DNA of 64,000 nt from Myxococcales bacterium (GTDB taxonomy: Bacteria > Myxococcota_A > Bradymonadia > UBA7976 > UBA1532), in NCBI GenBank assembly GCA_020633435.1, contig JACKDP010000008.1, positions 381,618 to 445,617 of the forward strand, in the 5' to 3' direction. Both the position numbers and the translations under genes were made by a program. Positions 31,739 to 40,437 of this stretch are shown in pieces; positions within the stretch are counted from its first letter, which is position 1; every line of letters begins with the position of its first letter. The notes below the pieces were generated by a model. The model did no database searches. It was not told the DNA's origin and saw only the letters and a list, made by a program, of their open reading frames with translations.

Positions 31739-33809
31739 CCAGGGCTCGGGCCCGCCGGTCGCCGACGCGGCGCCGGCGGTCGACGCCGAACCCCTCGATT
31801 CCACGGTCGATTTCGGCGATCCCGACGCGGCGCCGCCCAGCCCGGACGCCGCCCGCCCGGACGCCGTGACCCCCGACGCCGCCGCTCCGTTCGACGCGGC
31901 CGTGCCGGACGCCGTGGCCCCGGACGCCGCGCCGCCCGACGCCGCGCCCCCACCCCCGCCCGTCACCGAGGTGCTCCCTCTCGCCGTCGACGCCGCCGGC
32001 CTGGACCAGGTGGCGGGCTTCGCGCTCCTCGATCCCGGCGACGCCGTCACCTTCCCCGTCGCCCTGCCCCCCGCGCTCGCTGGCCTCGACGCCGTGGAGC
32101 TGCGCCTCCGCGCCCGCGTCTGGCGGTTCGAGGATGGCGAGGTGCAGGTGCAGGCGGGCGGCGCCCCCGTCGACGCGCTGCTCCCCGGGGACGGCCGCGC
32201 CCGGCCCGTCGCCGTCCGCCAGCGCACGGTGGACGCCGTGGTCGGCCCCGAGGGCGACTTCGAGCGCTTGCTGCTGCCCACCGCGGGCCTGGATCAGATC
32301 GTCCTGACGGCCTCCGGCGGCACCCTCTGGCTGCGGGACGCCTGGCTGGCCGACCCCCGGGCGCCCCTCGTGCCGCCGTCCCTCGACGAGCCGCCCCCCG
32401 AGCCCGCCGTCCGCATCGCCCTGGGCCCCTGCGGCGAGGGCTGCGACGACGGCGCGGCCCTCACCGCCGCCATCGCCGCCGCCGAGCCGGGCCCCCTGCG
32501 CGTCGACCTGGCCCCCGGCCGCTACCTGCTGCGCACCCCCGTGACCATCCGCCGCAGCGACGTGACGCTGGCCGGCGCCGGCGACGCCACCGAGCTCTTC
32601 TGGGATCCCGAGGCCGAGGCCCCCCGGGGCGCCATCATGTTCCTGGGCCGCGGCCGGGCCGGCGCCCCCCTGGCCCTGCCCGCCGTCGCCGCCGGCACCC
32701 GCCGCTTCCCCGCCCCGGGCGCCGATCCCTGGCCGACGCCCTACGCCCGCTATGTGAGCGATGACTTCGGCCACATCCCCGCCACCTGCATCAACGGCCG
32801 CGACCAGGAGCACTACCAGCGCCACCTCGGCCAGATCGTCCGCGTCCTGCGGGCCGACGGCGAGGGCGACGCCCGGCAGCTCGTGCTCGACCGGGCCCTG
32901 AACCTCGACATCCCGGCGGAGGCCAACCCCCGCCTGGAGCCCCTGGAGCTGGTGGAGCGCGCCGCCGTCCAGGGCGTCCGCCTGCTGGCCAACTGCCCGG
33001 AAGCGCTGGAGAATCCCCGCTTCGCCCGGCCGGAGTGCGCCAACCCGGCCGTCCAGGGCGACGCCGCCATCCTCTTCGAGTGGGTGGCCGGCGCCGACGT
33101 CCGCGACGTCGAGGCCCGCGCCTTCGGCAAGTTCTCGGTGGAGCTGACCCACACCCTGGAGGGCGAGGTCACGGCCTACCACATGGACCACCCGAGCGAT
33201 TACGGCGAGGGCGGGGCGGGCTATGGCGTGCACCTCATCACCGCCAGCCGGTCCATCGTGCATGGCATCGAGGTCGTCCACGCCCGCCACGGCGTCGTCG
33301 TCGACTTCGGCGCCTCCGACAGCCAGGTGCTCGGGAACGACCTGCGCGACATGAGCCAGGCCCTCGTCGACGTGCACGGCGAGGCCAGCCGCGACACGCT
33401 CGTCCGCGGCAACACCTTCGCCGACGCGCCCCTGGCCGTGATCGTCGGGGGCGGCGGCAACGTGGCCCACTGCAACGACGGCCCGCGCCACCACATCGAC
33501 CACAACACGATGGCCGGCATCACCAACTCGGGCATCACCGTCTTCGACGAGACCCGCCAGGTCTTCGCCCGGCACAACGTCATCCAGGGGGCCCTCTTCG
33601 GCCTCACCGTGGCCTTCGAGTCCGGCGATGTGCACGCGGTGCGCAACGTCTTCGAGGGCGCGCGCATCCCCGTCCAGCTCGCGACCGCCGGCCCCGTCAT
33701 CCTCCAGGGCAACGTCTTCGCCGACGTCTGCTCCGCCGAGGCCGCCGTCATGATCCTCAACGGGCAGGCCGAGATCGCCGACGACAACCTCTTCTGCCCC
33801 GCACCCTGA
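31689..33809 (+). CDS. Right-handed beta-helix repeat lipoprotein
   Basis: The 706-residue protein has a lipoprotein signal (MRTLPLLMLALLVAC), then an Ala/Pro/Asp linker of about 75 residues built from PDAA-type units. A beta-rich domain (residues about 90-215) precedes a parallel beta-helix: GPLRVDLAPGRYLLRTPVTI and DVTLAGAGDATELFWD mark the pectate-lyase-3-like N-terminal coil, and later coils have the Asn/Gly pattern of PbH1 repeats (LVRGNTFADAPLAVIVGGG, VIQGALFGLTVAF). Such proteins often bind or cut polysaccharides; no clear catalytic residues can be assigned. It ends 10 bases before an ABC exporter pair, with which it could be co-transcribed. Confidence 0.8.
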   Translation: MRTLPLLMLALLVACDDQGSGPPVADAAPAVDAEPLDSTVDFGDPDAAPPSPDAARPDAVTPDAAAPFDAAVPDAVAPDAAPPDAAPPPPPVTEVLPLAVDAAGLDQVAGFALLDPGDAVTFPVALPPALAGLDAVELRLRARVWRFEDGEVQVQAGGAPVDALLPGDGRARPVAVRQRTVDAVVGPEGDFERLLLPTAGLDQIVLTASGGTLWLRDAWLADPRAPLVPPSLDEPPPEPAVRIALGPCGEGCDDGAALTAAIAAAEPGPLRVDLAPGRYLLRTPVTIRRSDVTLAGAGDATELFWDPEAEAPRGAIMFLGRGRAGAPLALPAVAAGTRRFPAPGADPWPTPYARYVSDDFGHIPATCINGRDQEHYQRHLGQIVRVLRADGEGDARQLVLDRALNLDIPAEANPRLEPLELVERAAVQGVRLLANCPEALENPRFARPECANPAVQGDAAILFEWVAGADVRDVEARAFGKFSVELTHTLEGEVTAYHMDHPSDYGEGGAGYGVHLITASRSIVHGIEVVHARHGVVVDFGASDSQVLGNDLRDMSQALVDVHGEASRDTLVRGNTFADAPLAVIVGGGGNVAHCNDGPRHHIDHNTMAGITNSGITVFDETRQVFARHNVIQGALFGLTVAFESGDVHAVRNVFEGARIPVQLATAGPVILQGNVFADVCSAEAAVMILNGQAEIADDNLFCPAP

Positions 33810-33819
33810 GGGATCTGCC

Positions 33820-35571
33820 TTGGCCCTGCTCCTGCGATTCTGGCGCCAGTACGCCCAGCGCTATCGGCTCTGGTACGTCCTCGGCCTCGTCTGCCTGCTG
33901 GGCACGACGGCGCTCACCGTGGCCATCCCGGGCTTCGTAGAGGGCGCCGTGGACGCCCTCGACACGGGCCAGCCGGCGACGCGCTGGGCCGTGGCGGTGC
34001 TGCTGGCGGGCGTGGCCATCATGGTGGTGCGCACCCTGAGCCGGACGTTCTTCTTCAACCCCGGCCGCGCGGTCGAGTTCCGCATGAAGTCCGCGCTCTT
34101 CGACCGCCTGCTGGGCATGCCCCGCAGCTACTTCGACGCCATGCGCCCCGGCGATCTCATCAACCGGGGCACCAACGACGCCAACAGCATGCGCGCGCTC
34201 ATCGGCTTCGCGAGCCTGCAGCTCTTCAACGTCGTCTTCATCCTCGTCCTGACGCTCGGGCGCATGCTGCACATGGACGTGGTGCTCACGCTGGCCTGCG
34301 TGGGGCCGCTGGCCGTGGCCGCCGTCATCCTGCGCTACGCCGTCGCGAAGATGTTCCGCCTGTTCGCCGAGAACATGGCCCAGGTGTCGACGCTGAGCGC
34401 CCGCATCCTGGAGACCTACGGCGGCGTGGCGGTGCTGCAGTCCTACAACGCGGTGCCGGGGGCCATGGCGCGCTTCGACCGCGAGAACGACCGCCTGCTC
34501 GATCTGAGCGAGCAGGTCCTGAAGGTCCGCGCCTGGCTGCTGCCCATCGTGTCCGTCACGGGCAACCTCTGCGTGGTCATCGTCCTCTTCCTCGGCGGCC
34601 GCAAGGTCATGCACGGCGATGGCTTCACCGTCGGCCAGCTCGCCGCCTTCATCGTCTACGTGAACATCCTGGTGGGCGGCATCACCAGCTTCGGCTGGCT
34701 CATCGGCGCGGCCCAGCGCGGCTACCTGGGCCTCAAGCGCATGTACGACGTCATCGACGCGCAGTCCGACCGGCCCGCCGGCACCGCGCCCATGCCCGAC
34801 GCCGCCGCCGGCCTCTCCCTGGCCGTCCAGGGCCTCTCGTTCACCCACCACGGCGCCACCGCGCCGGCGCTGCGCGACATCTCCTTCTCCGTGCAACCTG
34901 GCGAGACGCTTGGCATTTTCGGCCTGACCGGGGCCGGCAAGAGCACGCTGCTCAACCTGCTGGCCCGCGTCTACGACCCGCCGGCCGGCACCGTCTTCCT
35001 GTCGGGCACGGACGTCACCACCCTGCCGGAGCACGCCTACTGGCAGGCCATCGCCTTCGTCAGCCAGGAGCCCTTCCTGTTCAGCAAGTCGGTCCGCGAG
35101 AACGTTGCCGTCGCCGACGCGGCCGACGCCATCGACGCGGAGCGCCTGCAGCGCGCCATCGAGGACGCCGCCCTCGGCGAGGACGTCCACGCCTTCCGCG
35201 ACGGCCTCGACACCGTCGTCGGCGAGCGCGGCATCACGGTCTCCGGCGGGCAGCGCCAGCGCACCGCCCTGGCCCGGGCGTTCTACCGCGACTACGACCT
35301 GCTGCTGCTCGACGACGTGATGAGCGCGGTGGACCACGCCACCGAGAAGCAGCTCGTCGAGGCCATCTACCGGCGCGCCGCGGGCAAGCCGACGCTGGTG
35401 GTCTCGCACCGCCTGAGCGTCCTGGCCCGCGCCGACCGCGTCATCGTCCTGGACGACGGCCAGCTCGTCGACGCTGGCACCCACGCCGAGCTCCTGACCC
35501 GCGACGGGCCCTACGCCCGGACCTGGCGCCTGCAGCAGGCCCGCGCCGAGGTGGAGGCCGCCGATGTCTGA
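33820..35571 (+). CDS. ABC exporter half-transporter with degenerate catalytic site (heterodimer partner 1)
   Basis: The 583-residue protein (TTG start at 33820) has an N-terminal six-helix transmembrane domain and a C-terminal ATPase. Walker A is GLTGAGKST (from residue 368), the signature is VSGGQRQR, and Walker B is LLLLDDVMSAVD, where the expected catalytic Glu is Asp (Asp499). This substitution is the mark of the degenerate subunit in heterodimeric exporters such as TM287/288, BmrCD and LmrCD. The next gene overlaps by 8 bases and has the intact Glu, so the two form one exporter. Substrates of this group range from drugs to lipids and peptides; the nearby beta-helix lipoprotein gives no clear hint. 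Confidence 0.92.
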   Translation: MALLLRFWRQYAQRYRLWYVLGLVCLLGTTALTVAIPGFVEGAVDALDTGQPATRWAVAVLLAGVAIMVVRTLSRTFFFNPGRAVEFRMKSALFDRLLGMPRSYFDAMRPGDLINRGTNDANSMRALIGFASLQLFNVVFILVLTLGRMLHMDVVLTLACVGPLAVAAVILRYAVAKMFRLFAENMAQVSTLSARILETYGGVAVLQSYNAVPGAMARFDRENDRLLDLSEQVLKVRAWLLPIVSVTGNLCVVIVLFLGGRKVMHGDGFTVGQLAAFIVYVNILVGGITSFGWLIGAAQRGYLGLKRMYDVIDAQSDRPAGTAPMPDAAAGLSLAVQGLSFTHHGATAPALRDISFSVQPGETLGIFGLTGAGKSTLLNLLARVYDPPAGTVFLSGTDVTTLPEHAYWQAIAFVSQEPFLFSKSVRENVAVADAADAIDAERLQRAIEDAALGEDVHAFRDGLDTVVGERGITVSGGQRQRTALARAFYRDYDLLLLDDVMSAVDHATEKQLVEAIYRRAAGKPTLVVSHRLSVLARADRVIVLDDGQLVDAGTHAELLTRDGPYARTWRLQQARAEVEAADV

Positions 35572-37312
35572 GCCGCAGGAACGCACCGACTGGGGGCTCA
35601 TCCGCCGCCTCGGCCCCTACCTCAGCCCCCACCGGGGGTGGCTGGTGGTCGTGGCGCTGTGCACGCCCCTCGGGGTGGCGGCCGATCTCGTGCCGCCCAT
35701 CCTCCTCAAGCACGGCATCGACGAGAACATCGCCCACGGCGACTACGGCGGCCTGACCGCCACGGCCGCCCTGTTCTTCGGGGTCGTCCTCGTCGGATTC
35801 ACGTTGCAGTCCATGGGCTTGTACGCGCTGCAGCTCATCGGCCTGCGCGCCCTGGCCGCCCTGCGCCGCGGCGTCTTCGGCAGCGTGCTCAGCCAGGGCC
35901 AGCGCTTCTTCGACAAGCGCACCACCGGCTCCCTGATGACGCGCACCACCACCGACGTGGAGGCCATCTACGAGAGCCTCACGTTCGGCGCCGTCGGCCT
36001 CATCACCGACGCCCTCGTCATCCTCGGCACCCTCGGCATCATGCTCGCGATGGACTGGCGCATGACGCTCGTGGCCTTCTCCATCGCCCCGATCATCATC
36101 GGCGTCGTCAACGTCGTCCGAAAGCGGCTGCGCGCCCTGTTCTCGGAGATCCGCGCCATCCTCTCGAAGCTCAACGGCTTCTTCGCCGAGCAGATCAACG
36201 GGATGACGGTGCTGCAGCTCTACGGGGGCGAGGCCCAGGCGCGCCACGAGTTCCGCGCCCAGGCCCACCACTACATGGAGCGCTACAAAGCCGCCAACTG
36301 GTGGGACGCGGGCCTGTACGCCGTGATGGACGGCATGAGCGCGCTGTCCGTGGGGCTCGTGATCTTCTTCGCCGCCAGCCGCTTCGGCGTGGACGACGCC
36401 CTCACGCTGGGCCTGCTCGTGGCCTTCATCGACTACATCAACAAGGTCTTCGTGCCCATCCGCGAGTTCAGCGGGCGCATCGCCACCATCCAGCGGGCCA
36501 TCGCCGCCCTGGAGAAGGTGCTGAGCCTGGCCGAGACGAACGAGCGCGTGGCCCCGGGCCAGGTGCCCCTGCCCACGCCGGCCGGGGCCGTGCAGTTCGA
36601 GGGCGTGCGCTTCGCCTACGGGCCCGACAAGCCCGCGGTGCTGCAGGACGTGAGCTTCAGCGTGAAGGCGGGCGAGGTCGTGGCCCTGGTCGGCGCCACC
36701 GGCTCGGGCAAGACCACCATCGGCCGCCTGCTCCAGCGCCGCTACGACGGCTACGAGGGCTCCATCCGCCTCGACGGCCAGGAGCTGCGCGACGTGCGCG
36801 TGGAGGACGTCTGCCACGCCATCACCGTGGTGCACCAGGACGCCCACCTCTTCGAGGCGACCATCGCCGAGAACATCACGCTCTGGAACCCGGGCATCGA
36901 CGAGGCCAGCATGCGGACGGCCGCCGAGCGCGCCCGCGCCAGCCGCTTCATCGACGCCCTGCCCGACGGCTACGACCACGCCATCACCGAGCGCGGCGGC
37001 AACCTGTCGGCCGGCCAGCGCCAGCTCCTGACCATCGCCCGGGCGATGGCCTGCCGCAGCCCCGTCGTCATCCTCGACGAGGCCACGGCCAGCGTGGACT
37101 CCCTCACCGAGAAGCTCATCGATGAGGCCATGGACGCGCTCTTCGCCGACCGCACCGTCCTCGTCATCGCCCACCGCCTGTCGACCGTCGCCAAGGCCGA
37201 CCGCATCCTCGTCCTGCACCACGGCCACCTGGTCGAGCAGGGCAGCCATGAGGAGCTGCTGGCGCGCGGCGGGCGCTACAAGCTCCTCGTCGAGACGGGC
37301 TTCGCCCTCTAG
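35564..37312 (+). CDS. ABC exporter half-transporter with canonical ATPase site (heterodimer partner 2)
   Basis: The 582-residue protein has a six-helix transmembrane domain and an ATPase domain with Walker A GATGSGKTT (about 377), signature LSAGQRQLL and Walker B VVILDEATA with catalytic Glu506 followed by the D-loop SVD and the switch His in VIAHRLST. Its reading frame overlaps the end of the partner gene by 8 bases, which favours equal production of the two subunits. It completes a heterodimeric exporter in the inner membrane in which only one composite site hydrolyses ATP efficiently. A small DUF2809-type membrane protein gene follows 4 bases later. Confidence 0.93.
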   Translation: MSEPQERTDWGLIRRLGPYLSPHRGWLVVVALCTPLGVAADLVPPILLKHGIDENIAHGDYGGLTATAALFFGVVLVGFTLQSMGLYALQLIGLRALAALRRGVFGSVLSQGQRFFDKRTTGSLMTRTTTDVEAIYESLTFGAVGLITDALVILGTLGIMLAMDWRMTLVAFSIAPIIIGVVNVVRKRLRALFSEIRAILSKLNGFFAEQINGMTVLQLYGGEAQARHEFRAQAHHYMERYKAANWWDAGLYAVMDGMSALSVGLVIFFAASRFGVDDALTLGLLVAFIDYINKVFVPIREFSGRIATIQRAIAALEKVLSLAETNERVAPGQVPLPTPAGAVQFEGVRFAYGPDKPAVLQDVSFSVKAGEVVALVGATGSGKTTIGRLLQRRYDGYEGSIRLDGQELRDVRVEDVCHAITVVHQDAHLFEATIAENITLWNPGIDEASMRTAAERARASRFIDALPDGYDHAITERGGNLSAGQRQLLTIARAMACRSPVVILDEATASVDSLTEKLIDEAMDALFADRTVLVIAHRLSTVAKADRILVLHHGHLVEQGSHEELLARGGRYKLLVETGFAL

Positions 37313-37316
37313 ACCC

Positions 37317-37691
37317 ATGCGACGCCGCGCCCTCCTGCTCGCCGTCGCCGTCTTCGCCGTGGAGGTGGTCATCGCCACCGCCCTGCGGCGCTACAGCTTC
37401 ATCCGCGGGAGCCTGGGCGACTTCCTGGTCGTCTTCATCCTGTACTTCGGCGCGCTCGCGGTGCGGCCCTGGCCGCGCTGGCCCCTGGCGGGCGGCGTCT
37501 TCGCGTTCGCCTGCGCCGTGGAGGCGGCCCAGGGGCTCGGCCTGGCCAGCGCCCTCGGGCTGCGCCCCGGCGGCCTCGCCCACACCCTGCTCGGCGCGAC
37601 GTTCTCCTGGGAGGACGTGGCCCTGTACGGCCTGGGCTGCCTGGCCTGCGTGGGGGTGGACGCGGGCTTCGTACGCAGAAAAACCCAGTAG
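37317..37691 (+). CDS. DUF2809-family small membrane protein
   Basis: The 124-residue protein starts at the ATG at 37317, 4 bases after the ABC gene, and has four predicted membrane segments (LLLAVAVFAVEVVIATAL, LGDFLVVFILYFGALAV, GGVFAFACAVEAAQGLG, VALYGLGCLACVGVDAG). The segment RGSLGDFLVVFILYF followed by FAFACAVEAAQ matches the DUF2809 family of small four-helix inner membrane proteins of unknown function. It is probably the last gene of the exporter operon. Whether it helps the exporter is not known. Confidence 0.8.
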   Translation: MRRRALLLAVAVFAVEVVIATALRRYSFIRGSLGDFLVVFILYFGALAVRPWPRWPLAGGVFAFACAVEAAQGLGLASALGLRPGGLAHTLLGATFSWEDVALYGLGCLACVGVDAGFVRRKTQ

Positions 37692-37707
37692 TTTCGGCCG
37701 TGTGGCG

Positions 37708-38289
37708 CTACCGCGTCGCCAGCGCGAGGATGACGCCCGCCAGGCCAACGACGTTGACGAGCAGCCCGACCGGCCGCCGGTCCCCCACGTCGCCCGCCAC
37801 CGGCACCAGCGCCATGACCTCCAGCCCGATGAGGCCGTAGGCGGCGTACCGCACGCTGCCCCCCACGATCGCCTGCCCGGGGCCCGAGACGCGCCCCCCG
37901 AACCCCTCCCCGATCGACCCCCAGCCGCCGACGAGGCCCGCCGAGAGCTGGTGCACGTCGTCGTCGCCGGCGTACCAGGCCCGCGCCACGCGGCTGCCCA
38001 CCAGGAAGTCGGCGCCGACGCCGCAGTCGCGCGCCTCGGCGCAGGCCGACCGGAAGGCCAGCCGGAGGAGGGCTGTGTCGACCACCCAGGCGTCCCAGGC
38101 GAAGGTGGCCACGTCGACGCCCAGGCTGAAGGCGTGCGCGCCAGCGTCCAGGTCGGCGACGTAGCCGTAGCCCAGGTGGGCGTTCAGCGGCCACAGGTAC
38201 ACATCGCCGTCGCCCTGCGGCGGGACGGCGAACTCGAAGTCGGCGTGAGCCGGCGAAGCGAGCACGAGGAGGATCAGCAGCGCGCGCAT
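37708..38289 (-). CDS. Secreted or outer-membrane barrel-like protein
   Basis: I chose the ATG at 38289, which opens a signal peptide (MRALLILLVLASPAHA); the longer upstream frame has no signal. The mature part of about 177 residues has alternating strands with aromatic and Gly residues (DVYLWPLNAHLGYGYVAD, AFSLGVDVATFAWDAWVVD) and one Cys pair (ACAEARDCG). It ends with a hydrophobic segment (GLLVNVVGLAGVILALATR), which could be a strand pair or a membrane helix. I do not recognise a family. It converges with the DUF2809 gene (16 bases apart) and its start codon overlaps the start of the D8C-like ORF on the other strand. Confidence 0.65.
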   Translation of the reverse strand: MRALLILLVLASPAHADFEFAVPPQGDGDVYLWPLNAHLGYGYVADLDAGAHAFSLGVDVATFAWDAWVVDTALLRLAFRSACAEARDCGVGADFLVGSRVARAWYAGDDDVHQLSAGLVGGWGSIGEGFGGRVSGPGQAIVGGSVRYAAYGLIGLEVMALVPVAGDVGDRRPVGLLVNVVGLAGVILALATR

Positions 38290-38557
38290 GGGCCGATGCT
38301 CGGGCGGGGCCGACCGGGTGTCAACGCCGCCCCTGCGCGCCCACGCCGGCCGGGCCTGCAACAACACCACCCAGGGCTGGATGCGCGGCGACCTCCCCGC
38401 CCCGGAGGACGGCATCGTCGACCGGATGGGCTGCCTTGGCAGCAACAACGGCAACGACTGCTTCTGGCAGCGCCCCATCCGGGCCCTCAACTGCGGCCGC
38501 TTCTACGTCTTCGAGTTGCCGCACGACCGCCTCTGCGGCACCTGGTGCGGCGAGTGA
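38288..38557 (+). CDS. Small Cys-rich protein resembling the uromodulin D8C domain, possibly a gene remnant
   Basis: The 89-codon frame contains a 65-residue segment with seven Cys: CNNTTQGWMRG, then PEDGIVDRMGC, DCFWQRPI, LNCGRFYVFELP, LCGTWC. The order and spacing (C-x-x-x-x-x-GW-x-x-G, EGIV-x-R-x-C, C-x-W, C-G-x-F-Y-V-x-x-L, C-x-x-x-C) resemble the D8C domain of animal uromodulin, GP2 and related extracellular proteins. Codons have strong G/C third positions. No signal peptide is visible: the frame is closed by a TGA at 38246, and the ATG at 38288 overlaps the divergent gene's start. It may therefore be a 3' fragment of a larger surface protein gene, or use an undetected start. Confidence 0.45.
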   Translation: MGRCSGGADRVSTPPLRAHAGRACNNTTQGWMRGDLPAPEDGIVDRMGCLGSNNGNDCFWQRPIRALNCGRFYVFELPHDRLCGTWCGE

Positions 38558-38631
38558 GCCTCCGAAGACCTGTTTGATTTCAGACACTTCCGGGTAATTC
38601 GGGGTCCACGCGAAAAAAAGTGTGTGCCCCG

Positions 38632-38658
38632 TGTCGAAGCGGCATGCTCTCGTGCGTC
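38632..38658 (+). promoter_or_regulatory. Predicted ECF42-type promoter
   Basis: TGTCGA (38632-38637) and CGTC (38655-38658) are separated by 17 bases and lie 52 bases before the start of the YciI/DGPF gene. The known ECF42 target motif has TGTCGA at -35 and a CGA/TC-type -10. The sigma factor encoded two genes later probably drives its own operon from here. Confidence 0.65.
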
Positions 38659-38710
38659 GCTTCCCCGAGGCGCCCCGAAGCGGCGTCCCCACCACGAGGA
38701 GACTGCGAAG

Positions 38711-39142
38711 ATGAAGGTCATGGTGATCGTGAAGGCCAGCCCCGCGACGGAAGCCGGCGAGATGCCCACCACCGAGCTGCTCGCCGAGATGGGCGCGTTC
38801 AACGAGGAGCTCGCCCGGGCCGGCGTGATGCTGGACGGCGACGGCCTCCACCCGAGCAGCCGCGGGGTGCGGGTGCGCTGCGAAGGCAAGAGCCGCACGG
38901 TCATCGACGGCCCCTTCGCCGAGACCAAGGAGCTCATCGCCGGCTTCTGGATGTGGCAGGTCAAGTCCATGGACGAGGCCATCGAGTGGATCCGCCGGTC
39001 GCCCTTCCAGGAGGGCGAGATCGAGCTGCGCCCCGTCTTCACGGCCGAGGACTTCGGGGAGGCCTTCACCCCCGAGCTGCAGGCCCAGGAGCAGGGCATC
39101 CGCGCCGAGATCCTGGGTCGCAAGGACGACAAGCCGAGCTGA
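38711..39142 (+). CDS. YciI/DGPF-domain protein
   Basis: The 143-residue protein matches the YciI-like (YCII/DGPF) family: MKVMVIVKASPATEAGE at the N-terminus, GDGLHPSSRGVRVRCEGK, and the namesake VIDGPFAETKELIAGFWMW. Such small ferredoxin-like-fold proteins are the usual partners of ECF42 sigma factors. A GAGGAG ribosome site precedes the ATG. The stop and the start of the sigma factor gene overlap by one base (TGATG), so the two are coupled. Their exact job (a small-molecule or stress-response enzyme) is unknown. Confidence 0.88.
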   Translation: MKVMVIVKASPATEAGEMPTTELLAEMGAFNEELARAGVMLDGDGLHPSSRGVRVRCEGKSRTVIDGPFAETKELIAGFWMWQVKSMDEAIEWIRRSPFQEGEIELRPVFTAEDFGEAFTPELQAQEQGIRAEILGRKDDKPS

Positions 39143-40410
39143 TGCCGACGCCCGTCGAGCGCGCCATCGTCGCCGTCTGGCGGCTGGAGTCGGCCCGCCT
39201 CATCGGGGGCCTCGTCCGGCGCGTCGGCGACCTGGATCTGGCCGAAGACCTCGCCCAGCACGCCCTCCTGCAGGCCCTCGAGCGGTGGCCCGAGGCGGGC
39301 ATCCCCGACAACCCCGGGGCCTGGCTCATGACCACCGCCCGCAACCACGGCATCGACCAGCTCCGGCGTCGGACCCTGCGCGACCGCAAGCACGCCGCCG
39401 TGCTGGCCGAGCTGGAGGGGCCGCGAGCCCCGGATCTGGCCGCCGCCGTCGACGACGCCGTGGGCGACGATCTGCTGCGGCTCATCCTGGTCGCCTGCCA
39501 CCCGCTCGTGCCCCCCGAGGGCCGCGTCGCCCTGACGCTGCGCCTGCTCGGGGGCCTCACGACCGCCGAGATCGCCCGGGCGTTCCTCGTCCCCGAGCCC
39601 ACCGTGGCCCAGCGCATCGTCCGGGCGAAGCGGACGCTGGCGGAGGCGCGGGTCCCCTTCGAGGTGCCGCGGGGCGCCGAGCTGGCCGCCCGCCTGGCCT
39701 CCGTCCTGGCCGTCATCTACCTGATCTTCAACGAAGGCTACGCCGCCACCCGGGGGGATGACTGGCTGCGGCCGGGCCTCTGCGACGACGCCCTGCGCCT
39801 CGCCCGGGTGCTCGTCGCGCTCGTCCCCACGGTCGCCGAGGCGCACGGGCTGCTGGCCCTGCTGGAGCTCCAGGCCTCCCGCTTCGCGGCCCGGACTCGC
39901 GCCGATGGCACCCCGGTGCCGCTGCTGGATCAGCACCGGGGGCGCTGGGATCAGGCCCAGATCCGCCGGGGCCTCGACGCGCTCGCCCGGGCCGAGGCGC
40001 TGGCCGCCCCCCTCGGGCCGTACACGCTCCAGGCCGCCATCGCGGCCTGCCATGGGCGGGCCCGCACCCCCGAGGCGACGGACTGGGCCCGCATCGCCGC
40101 GCTCTACGACGCGCTGGCGCAGGCGACGCCCTCCCCGGTCATCGACCTGAACCGCGCCATGGCCATCGCCATGGCCGAGGGCCCTGCGGCCGGCCTGGCC
40201 CTGCTCGCCGACCTGCGCGGCCAGCTCGACGGCTACCCCTGGCTGCCCGCCGCCGAGGGCGAGCTGCTCGCTCGCCTGGGCGACGCCGAAGCCGCCCGCG
40301 CGGCCTTCCGCCGGGCCGCCGCGCTGACCCAGAACGCAGCCGAGCGGGCGGCGCTGCTGGCCCGCGCGACGCCGCCTCCCACCACCGACGACACACCGAC
40401 ACACACGTAA
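39142..40410 (+). CDS. ECF42-type RNA polymerase sigma factor with C-terminal TPR-like extension
   Basis: The 422-residue protein has the sigma-70 region 2 pattern (DLDLAEDLAQHALLQALERW, then GAWLMTTARNHGIDQLRRR) and a region 4 (VALTLRLLGGLTTAEIARAFLVPEPTVAQRIVRAKRTL). The C-terminal 230 residues contain the DUF6596-type segment IYLIFNEGYAAT and helical repeats (LGDAEAARAAFRRAAAL), as in the ECF42 group, where the extension is needed for activity. The ECF42 group is typically encoded beside DGPF-domain genes, as here. There is no anti-sigma factor gene. It starts at the ATG at 39142 within TGATG, and is probably transcribed from the ECF-type promoter at 38632. Confidence 0.92.
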   Translation: MPTPVERAIVAVWRLESARLIGGLVRRVGDLDLAEDLAQHALLQALERWPEAGIPDNPGAWLMTTARNHGIDQLRRRTLRDRKHAAVLAELEGPRAPDLAAAVDDAVGDDLLRLILVACHPLVPPEGRVALTLRLLGGLTTAEIARAFLVPEPTVAQRIVRAKRTLAEARVPFEVPRGAELAARLASVLAVIYLIFNEGYAATRGDDWLRPGLCDDALRLARVLVALVPTVAEAHGLLALLELQASRFAARTRADGTPVPLLDQHRGRWDQAQIRRGLDALARAEALAAPLGPYTLQAAIAACHGRARTPEATDWARIAALYDALAQATPSPVIDLNRAMAIAMAEGPAAGLALLADLRGQLDGYPWLPAAEGELLARLGDAEAARAAFRRAAALTQNAAERAALLARATPPPTTDDTPTHT

Positions 40411-40437
40411 GCGGCTGTCGTACAAGCGGAATCCGTG

